Assembly (NCBI GenBank): GCA_900498245.1
Contig: LS998015.1
Span: 983,225-1,047,224, forward strand
DNA length: 64,000 bases
From: Candidatus Zixiibacteriota bacterium
GTDB taxonomy: Bacteria; Zixibacteria; MSB-5A5; GN15; PGXB01
Direction of reading: 5' to 3'
Both the position numbers and the translations under genes were made by a program. Positions 7,711 through 17,210 of this stretch are shown here, piece by piece. The stretch's first letter is position 1; each line of letters starts with the position of its first letter. Below the pieces are notes generated by a model. That model was not told the DNA's origin, made no database searches, and saw only the letters and a list, made by a program, of their open reading frames with translations.

Positions 7711-8204
7711 CGCGCCACCTCCTGCATCATCGGTTTGCCTGCTCCGTGAAGGGCGGCATGCAGATTGATCGCCTCCGGTTCCAGATGAAGCGGGCCGAGA
7801 CGACGGATATCATTGGCCATCTCGTTCATCACCTTCTGTACCCGGTCTCCCTCCGACGCCGCGATCCATTCCAGCCGCACCCGTTCCTTTTCGATCCCCA
7901 TTGTCTCGAGAAGACGACGCAAAAGAACGAAACGGCGGTAGGCCTTATAATTTCCTTCCATATAATGACAGTCGCCGGGATGACAGCCGCCGATCAATAC
8001 CCCGTCGGCGCCCTCCCTCAGGGCCGTCAGAACAAATTGCGGGTCGAGCCGCCCGGAACACATGATCCGTACCACCCGGGCATTCGGTGCATACGTCATC
8101 CGCGCCGTCCCCGCCAAATCGGCGGCGGTGTACGTGCACCAGTTGCAGAAGAAGGCCACGATCCGGGGCTCGAACGGTTTATTATCACTCTTTATATCAG
8201 ACAT
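7707..8204 (-). CDS. mvhD: Hydrogenase iron-sulfur subunit MvhD
   Basis: The 165-residue protein of the MvhD/FrhD-type family shows FFCNWCTYTAAD, RIMCSGR and GGCHPGDCHY, the cysteine set that binds a [2Fe-2S] cluster. MvhD bridges the hydrogenase (MvhAG) and the flavin site of HdrA. It overlaps hdrA by eight bases and mvhG by four, in the canonical order. Confidence 0.93.
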   Translation of the reverse strand: MSDIKSDNKPFEPRIVAFFCNWCTYTAADLAGTARMTYAPNARVVRIMCSGRLDPQFVLTALREGADGVLIGGCHPGDCHYMEGNYKAYRRFVLLRRLLETMGIEKERVRLEWIAASEGDRVQKVMNEMANDIRRLGPLHLEPEAINLHAALHGAGKPMMQEVAR

Positions 8205-10203
8205 AGCTGATTACTCCCTTTATTTCTTCGTAAATCTGGTCGTCCATGAAGAGATTCTGCTGCAGCGCCGCCGAGGGGCAGGCCGCCACGCACGTTCCGC
8301 ACCCCTTGCAGAGTGCGCCGTTGACTGACGCCACATTCTTCTTCTCGTCGAAGGTTATGGCGCTGTACGGGCACAAAGCCACGCAGGTCTTGCATCCCGA
8401 GCAGAACTCTTCCTGCACGAACGCGGTGTTCGGTTCCAGTTCGACAAAGCCCTTATCGATCAGGGCCATCGCCTCGGCCGCCGCGGCCCCCGCCTGGGCG
8501 ACCGCATCAGGAATATCCTTCGGCCCCTGACAGCACCCCGCCAGCGATATCCCGTCGGTGAAAGTCGAAACCGGGGCCAGTTTCGGATGACGTTCCAAAA
8601 ACCACCCTTCACTGCCGCAACTGATATTGAACATCCGCCGGACATCATCGGCATTGGCCTGCGGCTCCAGGCCGACCGCCAGAACGACCATATCGACCGG
8701 GATCCGGCGCACCGCGCCGATCATGGTATCTTCGGCCCGGATCACCAGTTTCCCTTCTTCGTCCTTGGTCATCGCCCAATCGGTCACTTCGGCGACACGG
8801 CCCCGGATGAAATGCACCCCTTCTTTGAGGAGTTTGTCGTAGAATTCCTCATACCCTTTGCCGGCCGCCCGCATGTCGATATAAAAATTATAGACTTCCG
8901 CGTTGGTTCTTTCATGAATCAAGTGGGCCAGTTTGAGCGACGCCATACAGCAGAGCCGCGAGCAGTACTTATTGGTATGCTCGTCCCGGCTCCCGACACA
9001 GTGCACCACCGCCACCGATTTCGGCTTGGTTCCGTCTTTCAAAAGAATCTCTCCGCCGGTCGGACCCGAAGCATTAACCAGCCGTTCCACTTCCAGGCTG
9101 GTATAGACATTCTTGTACTTGCCGTAGCCGTAGCGCGGGATCCGCGTGGCATCGAATGTTTTGTACCCCGTCGCCAGAATTATGGCGCCGACATCGATTT
9201 CCTTGATCTCTTCCTTCTGATCAAAATCGATGGCCTCCCGTTCACAGGCGTCGGCGCACGGTTTCTTACATTTGCCGCCCCGGAACCAGGCGCAGGTTTC
9301 TTTATCGATCAGGGCCACCAGCGGGGTCGCCTGCGGGAACGGAATATAAATCGGTTTCCGCAAACTCAATCCCTCGTTGAACTCATCCTGGAATTTCCCC
9401 TGCTTGAAAATGCACTTCTCGATACACTCATAACAGCCGACACAGAGACTCTCATCGACATAACGCGGTTTCCGCCGCACCTTCACCTTGAAATTCCCCA
9501 CATACCCTTCCACCTGGGCAACCTCCGAGTAGGTCCACATGGTGATATTGGGATGCGATCTTACCGCCGACATTTTCGGCGTCAGAATGCAGGCCGCGCA
9601 ATCGAGGGTGGGGAAGGTCTTGTCGAACTGGGCCATGTGCCCGCCGATCGTCGGCTCCTTCTCCACCAGATAAACCTTCTTGCCGGAGTCGGCCATCGTC
9701 AAGGCTGCGTGAATACCGGAGATACCGCCGCCGACCACCAAAACATCGGGATTCACTTTGACCCGGGTTCTTTCCAGCGCCCGATGTAGCGAAATCCTCC
9801 GTACTGCCCCGGCCACCAGCGCCTTGGCTTTTGCCGTCGCGGCCCCTTTGTCCGAGGTCACCCAGGAAACATGCTCCCGGATATTGGCCATCTGGAAAAA
9901 GAACTGATTCTGCCCGCCGGCCAAAGTCGCTTTGCGGAAAGTCGGCTCGTGCATCAAGGGCGAGCACGAGGCCACCACCACCCGGTCGATCTTGCCGTCG
10001 CGGATATCCTGCTGAATTATCTCCTGACCCGGATCGGAGCACATGAACTTGTATTCCTGCACCACCGTCACATAGGGGAGAGTCTTGGCGAATTCGACCA
10101 CTTCCTTCACATCGACTTTACTGGCGATATTGATACCGCAGTGGCAGACATAAACGCCGATTTTGGGGGTGCCGTTCGTTTTATTATTGCTAACCGCGGA
10201 CAT
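8197..10203 (-). CDS. hdrA: Heterodisulfide reductase subunit A-like flavoprotein (electron-bifurcating)
   Basis: This 668-residue protein has an FAD-binding GGGISG (about residues 158-163), the HdrA signature TLDCAACILTPKM, an inserted ferredoxin-like CVGCYECIEKC and two C-terminal [4Fe-4S] motifs, CSGCKTCVALCP and CKGCGTCVAACP. HdrA is the bifurcating flavin subunit: in methanogens it splits electrons from H2 between ferredoxin and the heterodisulfide. The ATG at 10203 was chosen because GGGAGGT lies just upstream; an in-frame GTG two codons earlier overlaps that site. In bacteria the terminal disulfide or other acceptor is usually unknown. Confidence 0.93.
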   Translation of the reverse strand: MSAVSNNKTNGTPKIGVYVCHCGINIASKVDVKEVVEFAKTLPYVTVVQEYKFMCSDPGQEIIQQDIRDGKIDRVVVASCSPLMHEPTFRKATLAGGQNQFFFQMANIREHVSWVTSDKGAATAKAKALVAGAVRRISLHRALERTRVKVNPDVLVVGGGISGIHAALTMADSGKKVYLVEKEPTIGGHMAQFDKTFPTLDCAACILTPKMSAVRSHPNITMWTYSEVAQVEGYVGNFKVKVRRKPRYVDESLCVGCYECIEKCIFKQGKFQDEFNEGLSLRKPIYIPFPQATPLVALIDKETCAWFRGGKCKKPCADACEREAIDFDQKEEIKEIDVGAIILATGYKTFDATRIPRYGYGKYKNVYTSLEVERLVNASGPTGGEILLKDGTKPKSVAVVHCVGSRDEHTNKYCSRLCCMASLKLAHLIHERTNAEVYNFYIDMRAAGKGYEEFYDKLLKEGVHFIRGRVAEVTDWAMTKDEEGKLVIRAEDTMIGAVRRIPVDMVVLAVGLEPQANADDVRRMFNISCGSEGWFLERHPKLAPVSTFTDGISLAGCCQGPKDIPDAVAQAGAAAAEAMALIDKGFVELEPNTAFVQEEFCSGCKTCVALCPYSAITFDEKKNVASVNGALCKGCGTCVAACPSAALQQNLFMDDQIYEEIKGVISYV

Positions 10204-11086
10204 ATGCACCTCCCGCGAACTGGGATGATTTGATCGGCACGAACAGCCGGTTTATCCCCAGTTTGCTGTCCTCCATACCGAAGGCCAGACCCATCAATTG
10301 CGAGAAATAGGCCACCGGCATCTTCACCTTGTCATGATATTCACTGCCCATCTGCTTCTGATAACATTCCAGGTTGAATTGACAGAGCGGGCAGGCCGTG
10401 GCGATCACATCCGCGCCCCGCTTCTCCGCCTCTTTCAAAATTACATAACTCAGCCGCATCCCGGTTTCCTGCACCGTCCCTGTCAGGGACCCCCCGCAAC
10501 AGCGCGTTTTGAGCGGCCACTCCAGGGTCTCGGCTCCCAGCGTTTTCATCAACACATTCATCGATGACGGGTTATGCTGATCGTCGAAATCGGCATACGG
10601 CCGAACAATCTGACAGCCGTAATAGCAGGCCACTTTCAGACCCTTCAAAGGCTTTTTGACCATTTTCGAAATCCGCTCCATCCCGATATCATTGACTATG
10701 ATATCGAGCGGGTGGCGCACCTTGACCGTCCCTTTGTACGATAAGGTCGCGGCATCGAGCGCCGAATTGATTTTCTTCCGGATATCGGGGTAATCCTGAA
10801 AATACTTATTGGTCTTATTCAGGACCAGATAACAGGCCGCGCACGGGGCAATCAGGTCGATCGAATCGGCGCTTCCCTTTTTGGCCTCGGCCAGCGCCAG
10901 GTTGCGCGCCGACAGGGCAAATGCCTTGAGTTCGCTGATCGCCATGTAGGCCGTCGCCCCGCAGCAGTTCCAGTCTTCGAGTTCTTCCAGCGCCGTCTCC
11001 AAAAGCTGAAAAACCGCCAGCATCGAATCCTCATAGGCGCGCCCCGTTCCCTTCAGGGAGCATCCCGGGAAATACAGGTAACTCAT
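10190..11086 (-). CDS. hdrB: Heterodisulfide reductase subunit B-like protein
   Basis: The 298-residue protein has two cysteine-rich CCG domains: C9 with NCCGAT and APCAAC in the first half, YGCQ with RCCGGS and CPLC in the second. In HdrB these bind the non-cubane [4Fe-4S] clusters that reduce the disulfide. The start has a perfect GGAGGT and overlaps the hdrC stop by four bases; the end overlaps hdrA. All key cysteines appear present. Confidence 0.92.
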   Translation of the reverse strand: MSYLYFPGCSLKGTGRAYEDSMLAVFQLLETALEELEDWNCCGATAYMAISELKAFALSARNLALAEAKKGSADSIDLIAPCAACYLVLNKTNKYFQDYPDIRKKINSALDAATLSYKGTVKVRHPLDIIVNDIGMERISKMVKKPLKGLKVACYYGCQIVRPYADFDDQHNPSSMNVLMKTLGAETLEWPLKTRCCGGSLTGTVQETGMRLSYVILKEAEKRGADVIATACPLCQFNLECYQKQMGSEYHDKVKMPVAYFSQLMGLAFGMEDSKLGINRLFVPIKSSQFAGGAYVRG

Positions 11087-11709
11087 CTGACCTCCTTGCG
11101 CGTGACCACTTCACCCTTGCGCACCATATGCTCCGGCTCGATCGCCTGCAGAAGTCTCTGCAGTTCCCCTTTTCTCTTGATCGCCTCCGAGCCGACCCCG
11201 ATCCGTCCCTGCGTCCAGAGTTTCAGTCCCAGGCTCGCCTGCTTCAGGGCTTTGAATGGATTCGATTTCATGTAGAGCCGCATGATCAGCCGCCCTTCGG
11301 TGCTCCGTCCCTTGCTGTGGACCTGGTTGAAAAATTCCCGCGCCAGAACCGATATGGGGAACCGCGACGGGGCCACGCCTTCCTTGATCGCCAGCCGCTT
11401 GGCCGCATACATGATATCCGTGATCTTCACGTTCTTCGGACATTCCACGGCACAGGAATAGCACGATGCGCACAACCAGCAGGTATAACTGCTCAAGACT
11501 TCCTGGCGGAATCCCGCCCGTATCATCGCTATGATCCGCCGCGGAGTGTAGTCCATTTCCGGACTCAACGGGCACATCCCGCTGCATGTCCCGCACTGGA
11601 TGCAATTGAATAAATGCTCGCCCCCCGGTATCGACGCGATCTCGTCGGCGAACCCGGGATCGAGTTCCTCTTCATATTTTATCTTACGCCATCCGGCCTG
11701 GTCAGGCAT
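11083..11709 (-). CDS. hdrC: Heterodisulfide reductase subunit C-like ferredoxin protein
   Basis: The 208-residue protein has two [4Fe-4S] motifs, CIQCGTCSGMCP and CWLCASCYSCAVECP, relaying electrons between HdrA and HdrB. It is the first gene of the operon: GGAGGA precedes the ATG, and about 100 bp further upstream lies the Rex-type palindrome. Confidence 0.92.
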   Translation of the reverse strand: MPDQAGWRKIKYEEELDPGFADEIASIPGGEHLFNCIQCGTCSGMCPLSPEMDYTPRRIIAMIRAGFRQEVLSSYTCWLCASCYSCAVECPKNVKITDIMYAAKRLAIKEGVAPSRFPISVLAREFFNQVHSKGRSTEGRLIMRLYMKSNPFKALKQASLGLKLWTQGRIGVGSEAIKRKGELQRLLQAIEPEHMVRKGEVVTRKEVR

Positions 11710-12456
11710 AAGCGTCCTCCTCTCTTCGAAATGTATATGACATGTTTTAATTCCTTATCGTTTTCTATCGTAGAACCCCACGACCGCCTCGAAATAATGG
11801 GCCAAATATGTGAAATAATTCACAAATATAATTAAATAAAACGACCCCCGCCGCCGGTGCCATAATTACGCCGGTGCCGTTTGCATCATTCGTCCCTATC
11901 ATAGTACAACGGACCGATACCTTCTGGCCTGATCCGTATTTTTTTAACATCATACAACCATGCCTGAATGAAAAATCGCGAACGGTGCCGATTATAAATG
12001 CGGGTTCCAATTGTGACGTCCTTTCTACAGAGTAAAATCTATAAAACAGGTCATAAAATGTCAAGAAAAAGGTCACTAATTTCACTCTCTTTTATCGTGC
12101 TTGTCATCATACAAATCAAATTTTGTCCCCTTTACATCTTATCGTCAAAAAAACAATATAAGATTACTCTCCATTTGATTTTTGTCTTTCATGTGCACTT
12201 CAACTTTACTTATTTGTAATCAATAATTTTTTGACAGAATTACCCCTTTCTGCAAAATATACTTATTTGTCCCTTATCGCTTTTCCTGTTCTGGATTACT
12301 AAGTCTATTTATGAAATGCTATAAATCCTATCCTGATTTGTAACTTTGCAGAAATTCCCGGCAATTTGACTATTATTATTGCCTAAATTGCAGATATTTG
12401 TTTAATTGCGCAATGGCCATCCGGATTAACCCCCGGAATGGCTTATATTTATTAGT
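11710..12456. other. A/T-rich divergent intergenic region, no gene seen
   Basis: About 750 bp separate hdrC (minus) from the CDF gene (plus). Apart from the palindrome at 11808-11825 I see a direct repeat CGCCGGTGCC (about 11858-11880) and a TTGACA at 12231 with only weak -10 candidates. Two short open frames have low-complexity hydrophobic translations and no ribosome-binding site. The 12000-12400 part is strikingly A/T-rich and lacks the palindrome families found in other gaps. Confidence 0.5.
11808..11825. promoter_or_regulatory. Rex-type redox operator upstream of the hdr-mvh operon
   Basis: The 18-bp inverted repeat ATGTGAA-ATAA-TTCACAA differs at one position from the TTGTGAA-N4-TTCACAA consensus of the NADH-sensing repressor Rex. 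It also fits a CRP/FNR-type TGTGA-N6-TCACA site. It lies about 100 bp upstream of the hdrC start in an A/T-rich region where the promoter should be. Repression relieved at high NADH would suit a hydrogenase operon. No rex gene is in the window. Confidence 0.6.
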
Positions 12457-13395
12457 ATGAGTCACGACCGCGCTAAACAAAACACCGCCGCCCTTTCGGT
12501 GGCTTCCAACACCACCCTGGTCGTCGGGAAACTGATTGTCGGGCTTGCTATCGGCTCGATAAGCGTTATCAGCGAGGCGATCCATTCCGGCATTGACCTT
12601 ATCGCCGCCATTGTCGCCTTCTTTGCCGTTCGGGAATCGGCCAAACCGCCGGACCGCGAGCACCCGTTCGGCCACGGCAAAGCCGAGAGCCTATCGGGAG
12701 CGTTTGAAGGCCTTCTTATTTTCGTGGCGATTGTAATTATTCTATATGAGGCTGCGCAGAAGATAATAGGACGCGGTGTGGTCGAAAAAGTCGATCTGGG
12801 ACTTGTTGTCATGGGCATATCTGCCGCCATGAATTTCGTGGTCTCGAGACGACTTCTCCGGGTCGCCAAAGAAACCGATTCCCTGGCGCTGGAGGCCGAT
12901 GCCCTGCATCTTTCCACCGATGTCTTCACTTCACTCGGCGTTTTCGCCGGGCTCCTCCTGATAAAACTTACCGGCTGGCATATCCTTGATCCCCTTATTG
13001 CCATCGGGGTGGCTGTTGTCATAGGACATGCCGCGTTTGGTATCCTTCGCCGTTCCGTCCGCGATCTGATGGATGAAAAACTCTCAGATGATGAGACAGA
13101 TATAATTGTGAAGATTCTTGATGAACATCGCCCTCATTTTGTCGGATTTCATGACCTGCGCTCCAGAAAATCCGGCAATCGCCGCGAGATAGACCTTCAT
13201 TTGGTTCAGTGCCGCTTCATAGATCTGGAGAACGCTCATAAAATCTGTGATCATCTTGAGGAGGAACTGGTGAAAAAAATTCATCACGCTCATGTTACCA
13301 TCCATGTTGAACCGTGTGACGATGATTGCGACGGCGACCCGACCCATTGCCAGATCGATCTCAACCGATTCCGCTCTCACCTTTCAGGACACTGA
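12457..13395 (+). CDS. Cation diffusion facilitator (CDF) family transporter
   Basis: The 312-residue protein has about six membrane segments in its first 210 residues and the two H-x3-D metal sites of CDF exporters (AIHSGID and LHLSTD), the signature HPFGHGKAES and a cytoplasmic C-terminal domain. The extreme C terminus adds a Cys/Asp/His cluster (PCDDDCDGDPTHC) that may sense or bind metal. It exports divalent cations such as Zn, Fe or Mn in exchange for protons; specificity cannot be read. The P-type ATPase gene follows after 57 bp on the same strand. Confidence 0.9.
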   Translation: MSHDRAKQNTAALSVASNTTLVVGKLIVGLAIGSISVISEAIHSGIDLIAAIVAFFAVRESAKPPDREHPFGHGKAESLSGAFEGLLIFVAIVIILYEAAQKIIGRGVVEKVDLGLVVMGISAAMNFVVSRRLLRVAKETDSLALEADALHLSTDVFTSLGVFAGLLLIKLTGWHILDPLIAIGVAVVIGHAAFGILRRSVRDLMDEKLSDDETDIIVKILDEHRPHFVGFHDLRSRKSGNRREIDLHLVQCRFIDLENAHKICDHLEEELVKKIHHAHVTIHVEPCDDDCDGDPTHCQIDLNRFRSHLSGH

Positions 13396-13452
13396 ATGCT
13401 GTTTCCAGTTGAGGCCATTTAATGATCGGCGTATCAGGGGAAAGTATTTTTA

Positions 13453-16011
13453 ATGGCGAATTTTGATACGGAATCCTTAAGGGGACTATCGGATAGCGAA
13501 GCCGCGCGGCGGCTGTCGATCGACGGCTATAACGAATTGCCCTCTACCAAGAAACGAAGCATTTTTGCCATCGCTTTTGATGTGCTGCGGGAGCCGATGT
13601 TTATTCTTTTGGTGGCCTGCGGTACCCTATATTTCTTTCTGGGGGACTTTCAGGAAGCCATCATGCTGCTGGGATTTGTCATGGTAGTTATAGGCATCAC
13701 ACTGTACCAGGAAAGAAAAACGGAACGGGCTTTGGAAGCTCTCCGGGATCTCTCCAGCCCCAGGGCGCTGGTCATACGCAATGGTGAACAGAAGCGAATC
13801 GCGGGCCGGGAAGTCGTTACCGATGATATTATTTTACTGCATGAGGGCGACCGCGTTCCCGCTGACGCCCGGATTCTAAACAGCATAAATCTTGCCATTG
13901 ACGAATCACTCTTGACGGGAGAATCGGTGGCCGTCAGAAAGACGAATTGGGATGGCAAAAGCGCCTCTGTTCAGCCGGGTGGAGACGATCTCCCGTTTGT
14001 CTATTCCGGTACTTTAATCGTTCAGGGTCAGGGAATTGGGCAGGTCTATGCCACCGGCACAAGAACGGAAATCGGCAAAATCGGACGGGCCCTCCAGGCG
14101 GTGGAACAGGAAAGCACATTACTGCAAAAAGAAACCGGCCGCCTTGTGAGAAATCTCGCCATCCTCGGTATCTCCTTGTGCCTTCTTGTAATAATTGTTT
14201 ATGGTCTTTCCAGAAACGATTGGATTAGTGGATTTCTGGCCGGCATAACATTAGCCATGGCGACTCTTCCCGAGGAGTTCCCTGTGGTCCTGACCATATT
14301 TCTTGCGCTTGGCGCGTGGCGCCTTTCCCAGAAACAGGTCCTGACACGACACGTTCCAGCCGTCGAAACACTCGGTTCAGCAACCGTCCTATGTGTTGAT
14401 AAAACCGGGACCCTGACCCAGAATCGTATGAGCGTCCGCAGCACTTTTGTCGACAATGAATTTTATGTCTTCGATGGATCGGATAAGGGCAACCTTCCGG
14501 ACAAATTTCATGAGATTGTCGAATACGGTATCCTGGCCAGTAAGAAAGATCCATTCGATCCGATGGAGAAAGCCTTCAAGAAACTGGGCGATGACTATCT
14601 GGCGCAAACTGAACACCTGCATAATGATTGGACCTTGGTCCAGGAGTATCCCTTATCCAAGGCCCTCCTGGCTCTAACTCATGTCTGGAAGTCCCCGGAC
14701 GGAAACGCTCACCTCATTGCCGCAAAGGGGGCTCCGGAAGCGATCTTTGATTTGTGCCATCTGCAACCCGAGAAAGTAAAGGAACTTACCGAAATTGTTA
14801 GCCGGATGGCCTGTGACGGCCTTCGGGTTCTGGGAGTGGCAAGGGCTGAATTCGGCGGAAGCGAACTTCCCGGGCAACAGCACGAATTTGAGTTCTCCTT
14901 CCTTGGGCTGACCGGTCTGGCCGATCCCATCCGCCCCACCGTTCCTCTCGCCATCAAGGAATGTTATACCGCCGGTATGAGAGTGATTATGATTACGGGT
15001 GATTACCCGGGAACCGCACAAAGCATCGCCCGGCAAATCGGGCTCAGCCCCGCCGATAAATATGTCACCGGGGCGGAGTTGAACGTTATATCCGACGAGG
15101 AACTTCCCCATCGGATCAAAGATATCAATATATTCGCCCGGGTGGTTCCCGAACAAAAACTGCGGCTTGTCAATGCCCTGAAAACCAATTGCGAAATTGT
15201 CGCCATGACCGGAGATGGTGTCAATGATGCCCCGGCTTTGAAATCGGCTCATATCGGAATCGCCATGGGGGGGCGGGGGACTGATGTGGCGCGGGAATCG
15301 TCGTCGCTGGTTCTGCTCGATGATGATTTTTCCTCGATTGTCGGGGCGGTGCGCCTGGGACGACGCATCTTCGACAATATCAAAAAGGCGATGGCTTACA
15401 TTCTCGCCGTCCATGTTCCCATTGCCGGAATGTCTTTTATTCCTGTGGTGATGCAGTGGCCCCTGGTACTTCTTCCGGTTCATATCGTCTTTTTGGAACT
15501 GATTATCGACCCGGCGTGTTCGGTGGTCTTCGAGGCCGAAAATGAAGAGGCCGGCGTCATGAATCGCCCCCCGCGAAATCCCAAAGAACCGCTGTTTGGA
15601 AAGAGAACCATAATCTTGAGTCTTCTGCAAGGACTGATGGTTCTGGCGGTGATCCTGGCCGTGTTCATAATCACCAGAGAACTCGGTCGGGGCATTAACG
15701 AGGCCAGGGCCCTCACCTTTACAACCTTGATATTCGCTAATCTCGGCCTGATTCTGACCAATCGTTCCTGGACCCGAACCATCTGGCAGACTCTCAAATC
15801 TCCCAATGCCGCACTCTGGTGGGTTATTGGCGGCGCCTTTGCGTTTCTGGGACTGGTTCTATTCATCCCGTTTTTGCGGGATCTTTTCAAGTTTTCGCAG
15901 CTGCACCCCATTGATTTATTGATCTGTCTGGCCGGCGGATTGGTGAGCATTATGTGGTTCGAATTGCTTAAATATTTCCGCGGACACAAAGAAGGCGGGG
16001 CAATTTCATAG
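13453..16011 (+). CDS. P-type cation-transporting ATPase (P2-like, divergent)
   Basis: The 852-residue ATPase has the N-terminal cation-ATPase domain, the actuator loop TGES (near residue 155), PEEFP in M4 (near 273), the phosphorylated aspartate in DKTGTLT (D316) and the hinge GDGVNDAPAL (near 587). The layout is that of Ca2+-ATPase-like P2 pumps. However, M4 has PEEFP instead of PEGLP, and M6 has LELIIDP in place of the SERCA-type NLVTDG, so ion specificity is uncertain (Ca2+, Mn2+ or other). It probably forms an operon with the CDF transporter. Confidence 0.9.
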   Translation: MANFDTESLRGLSDSEAARRLSIDGYNELPSTKKRSIFAIAFDVLREPMFILLVACGTLYFFLGDFQEAIMLLGFVMVVIGITLYQERKTERALEALRDLSSPRALVIRNGEQKRIAGREVVTDDIILLHEGDRVPADARILNSINLAIDESLLTGESVAVRKTNWDGKSASVQPGGDDLPFVYSGTLIVQGQGIGQVYATGTRTEIGKIGRALQAVEQESTLLQKETGRLVRNLAILGISLCLLVIIVYGLSRNDWISGFLAGITLAMATLPEEFPVVLTIFLALGAWRLSQKQVLTRHVPAVETLGSATVLCVDKTGTLTQNRMSVRSTFVDNEFYVFDGSDKGNLPDKFHEIVEYGILASKKDPFDPMEKAFKKLGDDYLAQTEHLHNDWTLVQEYPLSKALLALTHVWKSPDGNAHLIAAKGAPEAIFDLCHLQPEKVKELTEIVSRMACDGLRVLGVARAEFGGSELPGQQHEFEFSFLGLTGLADPIRPTVPLAIKECYTAGMRVIMITGDYPGTAQSIARQIGLSPADKYVTGAELNVISDEELPHRIKDINIFARVVPEQKLRLVNALKTNCEIVAMTGDGVNDAPALKSAHIGIAMGGRGTDVARESSSLVLLDDDFSSIVGAVRLGRRIFDNIKKAMAYILAVHVPIAGMSFIPVVMQWPLVLLPVHIVFLELIIDPACSVVFEAENEEAGVMNRPPRNPKEPLFGKRTIILSLLQGLMVLAVILAVFIITRELGRGINEARALTFTTLIFANLGLILTNRSWTRTIWQTLKSPNAALWWVIGGAFAFLGLVLFIPFLRDLFKFSQLHPIDLLICLAGGLVSIMWFELLKYFRGHKEGGAIS

Positions 16012-16122
16012 CTTTGCGGTGAGAACCCGATCGCGCCTCGGATTGATGATCGGGACAATCTGAGCAGGTTGAAACCGTTATCAAAGGTTGGGCCCCTTAG
16101 GGCCGGATATTTCTTTCGAGCT

Positions 16123-16990
16123 CTATTTCTTCTTTACTTCAAACCTTTCCTTTCTTGAATTCCATTGGAGTTTATCCTTATTTGCGCTCCACCACTCCTG
16201 CCACCACTCGTATTCATGTTTATCTTTTACGCCTGTAATTAAGGTCAAATAGCCGTAAGTATAATTGTCCGGGTCGCATAGCCGCGCCGGCGAATCCTTT
16301 TCTTTCGGCAAAGTCTCCAATCCATACACATTTTGCAGACAGTCTTTGATATATTGATCTTTTTGATCACTCGGTTTCAGGGATTGGATCAGCGCTTCCA
16401 GCGCCTCCATACTCTCTATTTCGGTTATCCCTTCCTCGGATTCCGGCTTCACTTGAATTTCCGCGACATCTTCGCCGTTGTTCCATTTTTCCCACTTATT
16501 CTGAATTTCCCTTTGCTCCTCAACGCTGCTGGCGGGTTTGATATAGCCAAAATTCTTTGAAGTCATATTTCGCAGCATCCAATTGGCCCGTCCCCCGACC
16601 GAAAACAAATCATCCTCGACCTGAAAGCCTTTCCCTTCGAAAAATATCTCTCCCGTCGCTATTCTCTCCCAGATAATCAGTCTTTTCGTATCGGTCAGCG
16701 TTTTTTTTTTCGGAATCGCCGACCTGCTCGATCAGACCGTTCAAGAAATCCTTATCTTTTTCATGATTGAAGGCCGCGACCAATAGCAAATAAGTTTCCG
16801 GCCAGGATGCGACCTTCTTATTTCCATTGATTATCTCTTCCGGCTTCATTTCTTTGGCGGCTTCATATTTTTCCTGCGTCATGCCGACCAAATCTTTGGC
16901 GCCCCATGACATCAGGATGCCCTCGGTTCTCCCTGTTTCCGTGAGAAAACACACTGCCGCCGCCATTAGAAATATTCTTAGATTTCTCAT
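16123..16990 (-). pseudogene. Exported protein of unknown function, frameshifted at a 10-base homopolymer
   Basis: The N-terminal part (from 16990) begins with a signal peptide (MRNLRIFLMAAAVCF...) and runs in frame to about 16701. There a run of ten A on the coding strand (plus-strand T run 16701-16710) shifts the frame. With nine A the reading becomes EKKTLTDTKRLIIWERI and joins the downstream frame ending KKK at 16123, giving one protein of 288 residues. The second half has a W-rich motif (YEWWQEWW). The frame break may be a sequencing error, slippage-based switching or decay. No known family is recognised. Confidence 0.7.
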
Positions 16991-17117
16991 TTTTACGATT
17001 ACCTCATTAAGTTTTGAATGTTCTCCCGATTTTCGATTTTACAGGAAATTAGCGCTTTTGCGAATTTGAGTCAAGCCTTGATAGGCCTGGTTTTTGTAGG
17101 TCACGTCCACTCGGGGC

Positions 17118-17146
17118 TTGACGTCTTTTGTCAATATAATTATTAT
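17118..17146 (+). promoter_or_regulatory. Sigma-70-type promoter candidate
   Basis: TTGACG at 17118-17123, a 17-bp spacer and TATTAT at 17141-17146 lie 65 bp upstream of the GTG start of the EreA/ChaN-like gene. Spacing and both hexamers are good. Confidence 0.5.
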
Positions 17147-17210
17147 TCATACTTCGAGAGCCTGATCTCGAATTTGCCCGCTGGATTTCGATAAACGGGG
17201 AGGAGTCATT

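Noticed and set aside
8587-9789. 400-codon plus-strand open frame opposite hdrA
   Set aside because: Antisense shadow of a conserved flavoprotein; His/Arg-rich translation typical of complement reading in G/C-rich codons.
11998-12219. 73-codon hydrophobic open frame in the hdrC-CDF gap
   Set aside because: A/T-rich sequence gives hydrophobic translations by chance; no ribosome-binding site and no recognisable pattern.
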